Counted from the stretch's first letter, positions 36,898 to 45,671 are shown. The stretch is 64,000 nt of DNA from Nostoc sp. ATCC 53789 (GCF_009873495.1 NZ_CP046703.1:5856501-5920500); one strand, 5' to 3'. Numbers and translations: made by a program. Notes: a model not told the origin generated them from the sequence alone.

Positions 36898-36973
36898 TGG
36901 CGGTAACGAATTCATCCCTCAATCGCTACAGATTGTTTAGCGTTTTAGGGGACGATAAGACTCGTTACCGCCA
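36898..36973 (-). promoter_or_regulatory. Inverted repeat between petE and petJ
   Basis: Perfect 12-bp arms TGGCGGTAACGA (36898-36909) and TCGTTACCGCCA (36962-36973), with internal shorter pairings. On the minus strand it lies after petE and about 80 bases before petJ. It could be the petE terminator or part of the petJ leader; T-rich bases (AATTTTGATC) follow. Confidence 0.5.
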
Positions 36974-37065
36974 TTTATCCATTGTGTGCGTCACTCTAGG
37001 AGCGTGGCGTGTTGCTATGAGGTAATTTCACAGAGAGAAATCATCTTCTGTCAACGAGGATGTTT

Positions 37066-37485
37066 CTAGCCTTGGACAGTAATTTTACCAACCATGCCAG
37101 CACCACGGTGAGGTTCGCAATAGAAGGTGTAGTCACCAGCGGGTGCGTCTGCGGGGAAAGTGGTTGTTTCCTTTTTACCAGCACTCATCAGCAAAGTCTT
37201 ATGAGAAAGAGATTTTGCTAAAGCGGCATCCTTTGCAGGGTTTTTGGCAGGGTCAAACACAACGTTGTGGGGAGGAACTTTATTGTTCACCCATTCAATT
37301 GTGTCACCTGGTTTAATGGTCAAGTTTTTCGGTTCAAATGCTAGCAGTCCTTTATCGCTACCCAATTTAACCTGGTAGGTTTCAGCAGAAGCACTGGGAG
37401 TAAAAACTGCAAAACTACTAACAACTAAAATGATTGTCAACACAGCTAAACTAAAGCGTCGCAAGCTTGCCGAAATCAATTTCAT
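37066..37485 (-). CDS. petE: Plastocyanin
   Basis: The 139-residue precursor of the blue copper protein shuttles electrons from cytochrome b6f to photosystem I in the lumen. The signal peptide ends at SASA, and the mature part starts ETYQVKLGSDKG. Copper ligands are visible: His in VPPHNVVF, then Cys, His and Met in YCEPHRGAGM. It lies upstream of petJ on the same strand. In this group the two are usually regulated oppositely by copper, which I infer but cannot read from the DNA. Confidence 0.96.
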   Translation of the reverse strand: MKLISASLRRFSLAVLTIILVVSSFAVFTPSASAETYQVKLGSDKGLLAFEPKNLTIKPGDTIEWVNNKVPPHNVVFDPAKNPAKDAALAKSLSHKTLLMSAGKKETTTFPADAPAGDYTFYCEPHRGAGMVGKITVQG

Positions 37486-37619
37486 GGCTCTCTCCTAACA
37501 AACAATTTTTTTTCCTTTCTCATTTTAAATAAAATCAACACCAAATATGACAATCTGTCATAGATACAATTTTTTTTTAAGAAATGGGGAGTAATTTATT
37601 GCAAAAAGCTGTGAAATCA

Positions 37620-37741
37620 GTAGGGAATGGGGAATGGGGAATGGGGAGTAGGGAGCAGATGGGAAAGAGGTAATTCTTATCTCCCCCTTGCCCCCTGCCC
37701 CTCTGCTTTTTGTGCCCTATTCCCAATGCCCTATTCCCAAT
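37620..37741. repeat. STRR1-type tandem units, degenerate hairpin
   Basis: GGGGAATGGGGAATGGGG units and, about 60 bases on, CCCCTTGCCCCCTGCCCC and CCCTATTCCCAATG units. It is related to the junction repeats but lacks the GAACTTGAAACAAGT core. It lies 3' of psbV and upstream of petE. Confidence 0.7.
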
Positions 37742-37757
37742 GACTCAGTTCCAGGAT

Positions 37758-38249
37758 TTAGTAATAGATTTTTCCGCCTCCCCACTTAGTGCCAACGATT
37801 TTGGGTTGTATGAGAATATGACCAGCGATCGCTTCCAAGTCTTCATCCGTCAGATTTCGCATTGCTGTGAAAATATCTGCACTCTTGATACTGGGGTGGA
37901 TTTCGGAAATCTCTTCTTCCCCATCGTAAGTAGTAGGATTTTTGAGATAATCCACCAAGCCTTCAATGTTATTACGGTTGGGTGTTGCCAGTGCCAGATC
38001 GTCTGGAGTAAGTCCAACGTTCTGGTTTGTCTTGGTAACTCCCCCAGCATGACATTGGGCACAAGCGTAATTAAATAAGCGTTTGCCTTCTTTTACTTGT
38101 TTCAGGCTAAGTACGGTGGTCTCACCCTGAGCATTTAATGGCACTGTTCGGGTAGCTTTGTCTAGTTCCACTGCTGTCGCGCTACCGACAAGCAACTGAA
38201 ACGAGAGTAAAACAGTGGCCACAACAACGCCAATTAGTCTTCTAAACAT
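37758..38249 (-). CDS. psbV: Photosystem II cytochrome c-550
   Basis: The 163-residue precursor of the extrinsic PSII subunit stabilises the Mn4Ca cluster. A signal peptide (RRLIGVVVATVLLSFQLLVG ... ATA) precedes the mature start VELDKATRTVPLNAQGE. The heme motif is NYACAQCHAGG, and the C-terminus GGGKIYY is typical. It is followed by petE and petJ on the same strand, a grouping of soluble electron carriers seen in other cyanobacteria. Confidence 0.96.
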   Translation of the reverse strand: MFRRLIGVVVATVLLSFQLLVGSATAVELDKATRTVPLNAQGETTVLSLKQVKEGKRLFNYACAQCHAGGVTKTNQNVGLTPDDLALATPNRNNIEGLVDYLKNPTTYDGEEEISEIHPSIKSADIFTAMRNLTDEDLEAIAGHILIQPKIVGTKWGGGKIYY

Positions 38250-38381
38250 GTTTCCCCTTAAAATTTTTGACGCTCAACACAGCTAAGAAAGCGGTTCTCA
38301 ATCTCCAAGCTGCTAATTGCTAATGACTCATTGTTTTTTGTCATTAGCTATCAATGATTAGCTAAAGCCCAAGATCACCCG

Positions 38382-38597
38382 TTAGGTGTCCTCGTCATCA
38401 CCCACCAAGTCGCTAGTACCTTTTGGGTGTGTTTCAAACGATATTTGGGAAATAATTGCCTTTGCATCTTCTAACGCCAAACGGGTCTTTTGGTGTTTGT
38501 AGGCGATTCCCAGTTGGTTGCACAGAGAAAACACTTTTTCTACAGGTATACTGTAGTCGGCTGCTATCTCTGCGATCGATAGGTCTGCAAAACCCAT
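38382..38597 (-). CDS. Small conserved cyanobacterial protein, HTH-like
   Basis: The 71-residue protein begins MGFADLSIAEIAADYSIPVEKVFSLCNQLGI, which looks like a compact helix-turn-helix (IF2N- or MerR-like) fold, and ends in an acidic tail (DLVGDDEDT). From memory it is conserved in cyanobacteria without known function. It lies upstream of psbV on the same strand. Confidence 0.6.
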   Translation of the reverse strand: MGFADLSIAEIAADYSIPVEKVFSLCNQLGIAYKHQKTRLALEDAKAIISQISFETHPKGTSDLVGDDEDT

Positions 38598-38682
38598 AAT
38601 GCTTGTTAACTGATAGATAGAGATTGAGTCGCTGTAATACCAATATCACGTTAGGAGTGCAATTTGTTGCCCAAAATACTGT

Positions 38683-38822
38683 TTGGGGAATGGGGAATGG
38701 GGCAAAACAGTTCCGAGTTCCGAGTTTCGAGTTCTGAGTAAATCTCAGTAAACAAGTAAGATTCCCCACTCAGCACTCAGCACTAACTACTCAGCACTCC
38801 TGAAGGGCATTGGGAATGGGGT
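38683..38822. repeat. Mixed STRR (GGGGAAT, TTCCGAG, CAGCACT units)
   Basis: GGGGAATGGGG, TTCCGAGTTCCGAGTTTCGAG and CAGCACTCAGCACT tandem units occur within 140 bases between two same-strand genes. Confidence 0.7.
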
Positions 38823-39650
38823 TTAACCTTTTCCCCCAGTGAAGGTAACGCTTTGAATAAAGTAACGATTAAAAAAGGCGTAAATACCTAAAGCTGGTAG
38901 GGTAAAAACCATAGAAGCTGCCATAATGTAGTTCCAATAGCTAATGTATTGGCCTTTGAAGGTATTCAGCCCCAAAGGGAGGGTAAACATTTCTGGGTCA
39001 AACAGGATAACTATCGGCAGTAAAAAATTATTCCAACTTCCCATGAATACAAAAACTGCTTGTGCTGCTAGTGCTGGTTTTGCTAGAGGTAAGACAATAT
39101 GTCGGAAAATTCCAAAGGTATTTAAGCCATCCAGTTGAGCCGCTTCTTCTAGTTCTTTAGGAAAATTAACAAAAAACTGCCGCATCATAAAGATAAAAGT
39201 GGCATTCACCATGCTAGGCACAATCATGCCTTGATAAGAATTCAGCCAGCCGATCGCTTTTAAAATCAAAAATGTCGGAATTAGGGTGATTTGCGCTGGT
39301 ACTGCCAGCACAGCCAAGATTAGAAAGAACCAAAAGCGCTTACCCACAAAACGCAGTCTTGCCAAGGCATAACCAGCCATTGAATTTAACAACAAGTTTA
39401 AAAACGTAACGCTGACGGCAATTACCACACTGTTGAACAACCAGCGCCAAAATAACGGTTCTTGAAGAAATATTTGCTTGTAGTTGTCAAGAGTAAAATT
39501 CTTGGGGAGAAAGTTGGGTTCACCACCCACAATCTCTGTTAGCGGCTTAAATGATGCTGAAAGGGCCCAGAGAAAGGGAATTAGGGTAACGATCGCATAG
39601 AGTGTCAGCAAGACGTATAGCAAGACTTTTAAGCCAGAGATTTTAGTCAA
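38823..39650 (-). CDS. Sugar ABC transporter permease (MalG type)
   Basis: The 275-residue inner-membrane permease has six helices and the EAA loop EEAAQLDGLNTFGIFRHIVLPLAKPAL near residues 165-190, typical of carbohydrate uptake transporters type 1. The start overlaps the stop of the upstream permease by 4 bases (ATGA), so the two are translationally coupled. The ATPase gene is not in this window. Confidence 0.88.
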   Translation of the reverse strand: MTKISGLKVLLYVLLTLYAIVTLIPFLWALSASFKPLTEIVGGEPNFLPKNFTLDNYKQIFLQEPLFWRWLFNSVVIAVSVTFLNLLLNSMAGYALARLRFVGKRFWFFLILAVLAVPAQITLIPTFLILKAIGWLNSYQGMIVPSMVNATFIFMMRQFFVNFPKELEEAAQLDGLNTFGIFRHIVLPLAKPALAAQAVFVFMGSWNNFLLPIVILFDPEMFTLPLGLNTFKGQYISYWNYIMAASMVFTLPALGIYAFFNRYFIQSVTFTGGKG

Positions 39651-40555
39651 ATCCGTTCGCCTCCAAAAAGTCGCCGTTGAATCAAAGTGATGGCAACGAT
39701 CGCTGCTGCTAACAAAAATGCGATCGCAGCTGCATATCCCATTTGTAAATTGCGAAACACAGCTTGGTAAATTAGCAGCACCACAGTTAAGGTAGCGTTA
39801 TTTGGGCCGCCAGTACCCCCAGAAAAGATGTAAGACTGGTCAAAAAGTTGAAAAGTCCCAATCACCCCCACTGCTACCACAAAGAAGGTTACAGGCTTAA
39901 GCAAGGGAAGGGTAACGTGGATAAATTGCTGCCACCCATTTGCGCCATCGAGTTCCGCCGCCTCATAAAGTGTTTGGGGTATATCTTGCAAGGCCGCCAG
40001 ATAAATCACCATGAAAAACGGCGCAGTTGACCAAATGTTCATGATCATAATGCCTTTGAGCGCAACATCTGGATCGCCCAACCAGTTATAAGTAGGTAGC
40101 CCTACAAAAGCGAGAAAATCGTTTAGTAGCCCATCGGTGTTATAAATCCACATAAAGATCAGCGTCAGCACTGCTGAAGATGTGACTGTGGGCAAAAAAT
40201 AGAGGATGCGCCACCAGTTTTTACCGCGAATCCCAGAATTCAGAGTTACCGCCAGAATTAAAGCTAAGACTGTTTGAGTTGGCACAACAATAGCTACGTA
40301 TTGTGCTGTGTTTCTTAAAGCAATCCAAACCCTTTCATCTTCAGCTAATCGTGTGAAGTTCCGAAAACCGATGAACTCGTACTCAATACCGCCGAGAAGT
40401 CGGACTTTTTGCAAGGAAAGAAAAACGGCGTAGAGAATGGGTAAGACTACAAAAGTCCCCAAAACTAGAATGGTGGGCATCATGAACATATACCCAGCCA
40501 AGTTTTCTGTGATATTCCACCTGGGGTTACTCCGCCGCCTGTTGATTGCAAACAC
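39647..40555 (-). CDS. Sugar ABC transporter permease (MalF type)
   Basis: The 302-residue inner-membrane permease has six helices and the EAA loop YEAAELDGANGWQQFIHVTLPLLKP. The start is set at a GTG (FAINRRRS) preceded by GGAGG seven bases upstream; an ATG at 40597 gives a longer form without such a site. It pairs with the overlapping MalG-type gene. The likely substrate-binding protein is at 46311, same strand, separated by about 5.7 kb of accessory genes. Confidence 0.88.
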   Translation of the reverse strand: MFAINRRRSNPRWNITENLAGYMFMMPTILVLGTFVVLPILYAVFLSLQKVRLLGGIEYEFIGFRNFTRLAEDERVWIALRNTAQYVAIVVPTQTVLALILAVTLNSGIRGKNWWRILYFLPTVTSSAVLTLIFMWIYNTDGLLNDFLAFVGLPTYNWLGDPDVALKGIMIMNIWSTAPFFMVIYLAALQDIPQTLYEAAELDGANGWQQFIHVTLPLLKPVTFFVVAVGVIGTFQLFDQSYIFSGGTGGPNNATLTVVLLIYQAVFRNLQMGYAAAIAFLLAAAIVAITLIQRRLFGGERI

Positions 40556-40908
40556 TACAGTACCTCCGTTTAATCCAGCACTACCCGGATTTCTCACGAA
40601 GGGGAGTGTGGGGAGTGTGCGAGGTCAGATTTCTTCCCCATCCTCCCACACCTCCCACACCTCCCACACTCCTTGATTTCTCACTTGTGAGAAATCAAGG
40701 ACTAACCCGGCTGTAGAGATGGGTTATGCATAATTATTGATCCTACTCCTGTAATTAAATTAAGTTTCTATTTTTGGAAAGCCTAGACGCAAAACGACGA
40801 TTTACGAGATATCAGTTGTATGAGTTAGCTGCTTATGTAATTTCGGGAACTATATATTTAGCTTCCTTGGGGATGCTAATTAACCCGACTCAAGCAAGAG
40901 GACACAAA
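40556..40908. other. Divergent spacer with large palindromes
   Basis: It holds GGGGAGTGTGGGGAGTGTG (about 40602-40620) facing four CTCCCACAC units (about 40640-40670). Directly after lies a near-perfect 30-bp palindrome with 14-bp arms CCTTGATTTCTCAC/GTGAGAAATCAAGG at 40671-40700. No gene; the promoters of both flanking genes must be here. Confidence 0.6.
40600..40700. repeat. Inverted STRR plus 30-bp palindrome
   Basis: Tandem GGGAGTGTG and inverted CTCCCACAC units form one stem; the adjacent palindrome at 40671-40700 has only two central bases unpaired. Confidence 0.75.
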
Positions 40909-43356
40909 ATGTCATATACAGCCTACTTACGTTCGATTAAAAGTGAACTTCAGAGAACTGATAAAACTCAAAAAAGTCTACGGGTAAAAACTATCATAGA
41001 ACAGTTTGGCTACCAGCGTAGAAGTCAATCATTCATAGATAATTTTAATACTGCTCTTGATGAATTGGGACTTTGTGCAAATCCTTGCTTGGATTTGTAT
41101 ATTCCGCTAGATACAAAAATTGCTATTTCTATTAAGGGTGTAGAAGCAATCAATAAAGTAGCTGAATCTGAATCAATTTCAGTCAAACTACAAGAGGCAA
41201 TATCAGTCAAACATGATTTTTTTTACTACTTGTTTGATTTTGGCTCGGAACAAGAATATGAACGATTCCAAGCATGTTTAGATTCTCATCAGCCAGTAGG
41301 TATTTTTTTGATTCCACAAGTAGAAGATTTCTTCTCTGATATTGTTGTCAAAATTTTTAATTATGAATTAATTAGAAAATATCAATACGGAGGATATACT
41401 AGTACTCCAAAATCTGCTACTAGAAAAATTCCTACAAGTCTTGCCTCAGATAAAGATTGTGACGATGAACAGGAAAGTTCCATTTCTGATGCTAATATTT
41501 TTCAGTTTCATCGCTCAACTATGACCAGTATTATACTTGGCAATACTGGGTTAGAGTTACTTGATTCGGAAAAATTCGATCAGCAGTTTGAACAGATATC
41601 TTTATCTGCCAATAAATATAATTCTGAACAGTTTTTTATTTTATTTCATTGTCCATCAGTATTAGAAATCCAAGCTCATCAGCAAGAAGATGCTTTAGGA
41701 TACTTGGTAGATAGAGTTGCCAGTAAAATTCCTTTTACTTTTACTCTCAGATGTAAATACCCAAATGAAGCCTCTCTTGAGCATAAAGAAGAAGTATATG
41801 CTCATTTTCGTCTATTGCTAGAACTTCCATATTATCAAATAGAGGAAGATGATGCATCTTTGCGAGATTATTTTGTAGATTTGCAAAAGGCTCAGATACA
41901 GGCTGAATCACAGTTATTTTTAAAGATAAAACCCGAACATTTTTACAGTCTGAAATGGCAACAAGAAAGTAAAGAATATATCTATCTCAAGTATTTTGCT
42001 ATTAAAACCTTAGAAAATCTAGGATATGAATTGTCTAATATTGGCTGTGAAGTTGAGTTGACCTCTAAGGATGAGGAAACACCAGATGAAGATACATCAG
42101 ATGATTATGAAGAGTATCAAAGTGAAATTATAGAAGTCTATGTAAAAAATCAGGTAGTAGTTGAGATAGAAACTCTCAAATACCAAGAATTTCAGGATAA
42201 TAATCTCTTTTTAGATCCCCTTAAAAGAGTTTTGAGAAAATCAAAAGTATGGCCGAATAAACTAGAAAGTCTTTGGTTGGTAATTCCCGGCTTTGAGATT
42301 GCCCGCAACTATTACCAACTAAAAAAAGCTAAGGAAATCTTAGAATATAAGTTATCTGGATATTATGGCGATCGCTTCCAGGTTGTAATCATGGCTCCTG
42401 ATTATGAAAAACACCAATTAGTCCCAGTCTCATTTGATTCTATTGAATATCCATCCTTTGAGTATGGGGTTAAAAAACCTAGTTTATTACAGGCATATCC
42501 AGTTACTAATCGTGTTAAAGAATTTAAGCTGGACTTTAGCCAAGTAAAAGGACTAAACGAAGAAAAAGACAAACTAGATAAACTTCTCAAGCTGCAATCT
42601 AAGGGACACAAGGGTTCAATTGGTGGAATTCTTTTCTATGGATTACCTGGATGCGGTAAAACTCTACTGGCAAATGCTTTTGCTAATGAGTCTGGCAGAT
42701 ATTTCTTTAAATTCTCTCCTGCTGATATTGTCAGTGTTTGGATAGGTCAAAGTCAAAAAAATATTCGAGATATCTTTGCTCAAGCTAAGAAAAAAGCTCC
42801 TTCAGTTTTATTTATTGATGAGTTAGACAGTATTGGGTTTAATCGTAACGAAGACAACGCCCACACAGACCAAAAAGCAACTATTAATCAATTACTCATA
42901 GAACTAAATAATCTTCAAAATAGTGATGTGATTGTAATAGCTGCCACTAATTATTTGAGTGGTATAGATAGTGCTTTGAAACGTTCTGGTAGATTGGATT
43001 GGAAGATTCCTATCTTTCCACCGTCTCAAACAGAAAGAATAGAGCTATTCATACACTACCTGTCAAAAATTGATATGAATCAGCTAGTTAACTTTGAAAT
43101 GCTGGCAGAGAAAAGTATGAAGTTTACGTCATCAGATATCGAGTTAGTTTGTCGAGAAGTTAGAAATGCTATTCTTCTAGAAGAAATAAGTTCAGCTTTA
43201 ACAACTTCAGATGTGATTACTTACATCAATAATCTGCAAGATGGTGGTTTAAGTCTTAACCAAGAACAAGTCAAGGAATTTTTAGAAGAATGTAAAAGAA
43301 TGAGTGTGAAGAATCCTAAATTAGAAACTCTGAAATTAGAATGGGATTTGTATTAG
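40909..43356 (+). CDS. AAA+ ATPase with N-terminal winged-helix-like and central nuclease-like region
   Basis: The 815-residue protein has a C-terminal classical (FtsH/Cdc48-like) AAA+ module: Walker A GLPGCGKTLLANAFA near 577, Walker B VLFIDELDSIG near 634, sensor ATNYLSGIDSALKRSGRLD near 678. The N-terminus (VKTIIEQFGYQRRSQSFIDNF) looks like a winged helix. The middle (EVYVKNQVVVEIETLKYQ, about 408) resembles the strand motif of restriction-like nuclease folds, which is uncertain. The ATG at 40909 follows AGGA; a TTG at 40774 would add 45 residues. The gene is visibly AT-richer than its neighbours, suggesting transfer. Function is unknown. Confidence 0.75.
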   Translation: MSYTAYLRSIKSELQRTDKTQKSLRVKTIIEQFGYQRRSQSFIDNFNTALDELGLCANPCLDLYIPLDTKIAISIKGVEAINKVAESESISVKLQEAISVKHDFFYYLFDFGSEQEYERFQACLDSHQPVGIFLIPQVEDFFSDIVVKIFNYELIRKYQYGGYTSTPKSATRKIPTSLASDKDCDDEQESSISDANIFQFHRSTMTSIILGNTGLELLDSEKFDQQFEQISLSANKYNSEQFFILFHCPSVLEIQAHQQEDALGYLVDRVASKIPFTFTLRCKYPNEASLEHKEEVYAHFRLLLELPYYQIEEDDASLRDYFVDLQKAQIQAESQLFLKIKPEHFYSLKWQQESKEYIYLKYFAIKTLENLGYELSNIGCEVELTSKDEETPDEDTSDDYEEYQSEIIEVYVKNQVVVEIETLKYQEFQDNNLFLDPLKRVLRKSKVWPNKLESLWLVIPGFEIARNYYQLKKAKEILEYKLSGYYGDRFQVVIMAPDYEKHQLVPVSFDSIEYPSFEYGVKKPSLLQAYPVTNRVKEFKLDFSQVKGLNEEKDKLDKLLKLQSKGHKGSIGGILFYGLPGCGKTLLANAFANESGRYFFKFSPADIVSVWIGQSQKNIRDIFAQAKKKAPSVLFIDELDSIGFNRNEDNAHTDQKATINQLLIELNNLQNSDVIVIAATNYLSGIDSALKRSGRLDWKIPIFPPSQTERIELFIHYLSKIDMNQLVNFEMLAEKSMKFTSSDIELVCREVRNAILLEEISSALTTSDVITYINNLQDGGLSLNQEQVKEFLEECKRMSVKNPKLETLKLEWDLY

Positions 43357-43374
43357 CAATAGCTCAATAAAAAT

Positions 43375-43404
43375 GGCGTAGGCGTAGCCCTTCGTAGACA
43401 TCGC
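43375..43404. repeat. Small dispersed repeat (GGCGTAG... type)
   Basis: The reverse complement, starting GCGATGTCTACGA and ending GGCTACGCCTACGCC, differs by about one base from 45185-45213 and resembles the Uma2 insertion at 62584-62618. Confidence 0.7.
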
Positions 43405-43439
43405 TCTTTTGGTAGTGTTGGAAAAATAACTTTAGGAAT

Positions 43440-44357
43440 ATGCGATATTTTACTAAAAAACTGCTACTAAGAAGCATCGGAGTTGTGGCGATCGCCTACA
43501 TTTCAAGTTGTCTATTTTTGTTTGTTCGGCAGCGTTATTTGATATTTAGCCCCACTCCACAAATCTTAACGCTACCTAGTTCGCCCGACTTTTTTCTTCC
43601 TTACAAAGATGTGCGTTTACCTATTACTGGCTCTAATGAATATATACATGGTTGGTGGATTCCAGCACCATTACCAAAAGAGAAAGTTTCTTTAATTCCA
43701 AATGAGCCTGTAAAAATTTTAAAATCACCTAAAATATTTTTATACTTTTGTGGTGCTGCTAATAATAAAGGTTACTACAATTATATAGGCAGACTTCAAG
43801 CAATGCGACAGTTGGGGTTTTCTGTATTAGTGATTGACTACCGAGGTTATGGTAGTAGCAAAGGGAATTTTCCTAGTGAGTCTCAGCTTTATCAAGATAG
43901 TCAAATAGCTTGGAATTATTTAGTAAAAGTCCGCCAAATTCCCCCAGAGCAAATTGTCATTTACGGTGAATCAATGGGTGGAGCAGTTGCTATAAATTTG
44001 GCAGTAAAACATCCAAAAGCTAGCGGATTAATTGTGCAAAGCTCCTTTACATCAATGGCAGAGGAAATAAAATATAGAGATTGGTTACGGATGTTTCCCA
44101 TCGAGTTGCTGCTAACACAAAAGTTTGATTCTATTTCTAAAGTTCGTTCTCTACGTCTTCCCGTTTTATTTATTCATGGAACTGATGACAGCATTGTTCC
44201 ATCCTACATGAGTCAGCAGTTATATGATGCTGCCCCTGAACCCAAACAACTTTTATTAATTCCAAAAGGAAAACATGTCCAAATTTATCAACCTGGAAGT
44301 AAATCGTATTTACAAGCAATTCAAAAGTTTATCCAAAAGGTAGAGTCTCAAGAGTAA
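43440..44357 (+). CDS. Membrane-anchored alpha/beta hydrolase (BEM46/ABHD13-like)
   Basis: The 305-residue protein has one N-terminal membrane helix (about 9-29, IGVVAIAYISSCLFLFVRQ). The alpha/beta-hydrolase domain has the oxyanion region GAANNKGYYNYIGRLQ, the nucleophile elbow YGESMGGAVAI (Ser near 183), the acid GTDDSIVPS and the late His KGKHVQIY. Substrate is unknown. Confidence 0.82.
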   Translation: MRYFTKKLLLRSIGVVAIAYISSCLFLFVRQRYLIFSPTPQILTLPSSPDFFLPYKDVRLPITGSNEYIHGWWIPAPLPKEKVSLIPNEPVKILKSPKIFLYFCGAANNKGYYNYIGRLQAMRQLGFSVLVIDYRGYGSSKGNFPSESQLYQDSQIAWNYLVKVRQIPPEQIVIYGESMGGAVAINLAVKHPKASGLIVQSSFTSMAEEIKYRDWLRMFPIELLLTQKFDSISKVRSLRLPVLFIHGTDDSIVPSYMSQQLYDAAPEPKQLLLIPKGKHVQIYQPGSKSYLQAIQKFIQKVESQE

Positions 44358-44407
44358 GAAATATATCCATCGGTATGGGCTTAAATCATTGCTGCTGACT
44401 CAGCAGG

Positions 44408-44785
44408 CTACCAATTAATTACCGTTAAAATTGTTACCTTCGCAAACTCTTGATCGGCAGTCACTAAGGTAGCTAAATTTTGGATCGCCATTGCTGCAAT
44501 AATTGCATCTGGTAGTTTCACCCGATATTGCTGGCGAATTTCAATGATTTTGTTAATCAAAACAGCATCACTCGCCACCAAACAGATAACCTCAACTCGT
44601 TGCAAAAACTGCTCAAAAAGTTGACGATCTTCTTGACTCAGCCCAGAAAACGCCAGAAATTCAATTTGGCTAATAACTGAAACTCCAATCCAATCAGCAT
44701 CTTGAAGTAATTGAATAAGTTGAGAATTTCCTTGAAGCAGAGCCACTATCACATTCGTATCCAACATGTAGCGATTACCATTCAT
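44408..44785 (-). CDS. PIN-domain toxin, VapC family
   Basis: The 125-residue PIN-fold protein has the acidic residues expected for a ribonuclease: YMLDTNVIVALLQG (Asp8), a central Glu in ISQIEFLAFSG, LPDAIIAAMAI and VTADQEFAKV. It overlaps the small upstream gene by 11 bases, a normal toxin-antitoxin layout. The target is probably tRNA or rRNA, by analogy only. Confidence 0.85.
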   Translation of the reverse strand: MNGNRYMLDTNVIVALLQGNSQLIQLLQDADWIGVSVISQIEFLAFSGLSQEDRQLFEQFLQRVEVICLVASDAVLINKIIEIRQQYRVKLPDAIIAAMAIQNLATLVTADQEFAKVTILTVINW

Positions 44786-44999
44786 CGCGTAGATTTCTCT
44801 GCATTGCTACCTCATCTCCCTGCCAAGTTAATCGCCCCACTAAATCGGAGAAATCATAACTAGGTTGCTGTTTTTTCTCTGACGAAACTGGATTTAAAAC
44901 AACTACAACGTTCACTTCCATCGCCGCTAACTGCGTTGGAATATTAAGATTTAAATATCCTGATTCATCGATTTTAGTTGTAAGTTTTAAAACTTCCAT
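44775..44999 (-). CDS. VapB-like antitoxin partner
   Basis: The 74-residue protein begins MEVLKLTTKIDESGYLNLNIP, a short beta-rich region like the AbrB-type or DUF-type antitoxins of cyanobacteria, and ends with a toxin-binding-like tail (YDFSDLVGRLTWQGDEVAMQRNLRDEW in part). It overlaps the PIN toxin by 11 bases. The start at 44999 was chosen over a longer frame to 45095. Confidence 0.75.
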   Translation of the reverse strand: MEVLKLTTKIDESGYLNLNIPTQLAAMEVNVVVVLNPVSSEKKQQPSYDFSDLVGRLTWQGDEVAMQRNLRDEW

Positions 45000-45184
45000 T
45001 GCCAAATAATTAGTAAACCTTATCTTTATATTGTCGCATTTTGCTGGGATGTAGACAAAGAATTGCTTATAAGCTAATGAGCATTTAAGTTGCATAACAC
45101 CAGGGCTAAAGCCCTTACTACAAGCGAATCAGTCTGAAAAAATGACTGACGATTAGCTTAGTTGTTTAATATCTACTATAAAGA

Positions 45185-45213
45185 GCGATGTCTACGACGG
45201 GCTACGCCTACGC
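45185..45213. repeat. Small dispersed repeat, inverted partner of 43375
   Basis: GCGATGTCTACGACGGGCTA and continuing CGCCTACGC; inverted relative to 43375-43404. Confidence 0.7.
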
Positions 45214-45507
45214 TTCCCACTCTCCATTTAAGACTCAGTTTCGTAATCGGCGATCGCATCTCATACGTGTCTATTTAAGCCTTAGCGAATGGAATGAGAC
45301 TGTTGGCGAATTGATAAGGGGTCTAACCCCTCGCCCCAAATCCATCTTAAATTTCTTTAATTTCAGTGCGTTTCAACGCACTTTAGCTATGGGCAATCAA
45401 TTTATTGCAGGGCGGGAAAGCAACGTAAAACCAAAGGTTTAGGGGTGAGGGGTTTAACCCATCGTGAACTGACCAACAGTCTCATAGAATTCGCTACTAC
45501 ACAAACG

Positions 45508-45590
45508 AAGTCCACCTCCGTGGACTAAGAAAAAATCAATGGTTTTAACCCACGGAGGTGGGTTTTGACTGTGTAGCCGCGACTTCCAGT
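45508..45590. repeat. Double-hairpin repeat (CCACCTCCGTGG type)
   Basis: GTCCACCTCCGTGGAC and CCCACGGAGGTGGG hairpins, then GTGTAGCCGCGA. The layout matches 36320-36395 (CCCACTTCCGTGGG hairpin, then GTGTAGCCGTGAG), so both are members of one dispersed family. Confidence 0.65.
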
Positions 45591-45657
45591 CGCCCAGTGA
45601 GTAATAAATTAGACTTTTCAAACACCCTCTTAGAACTGCTATATGTCCGATTAAAAT

Positions 45658-45671
45658 ATGACTATAGTCAT
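45658..45671. promoter_or_regulatory. Palindromic operator candidate of the Phd-type antitoxin gene
   Basis: ATGACTATAGTCAT is a perfect 14-bp palindrome ending 14 bases before the likely antitoxin ATG at 45685, and a related half-site (CATGACTATGG) follows. Phd/YefM antitoxins bind such palindromes to autoregulate, so this is a good operator candidate. Confidence 0.5.

Noticed and set aside
40774-40908. TTG start extending the AAA+ protein by 45 residues
   Set aside because: No ribosome site; the ATG at 40909 has a good AGGA site and begins the conserved-looking fold.
45188-45442. 84-codon plus-strand open frame
   Set aside because: It begins inside a dispersed repeat and its product has no protein-like pattern.
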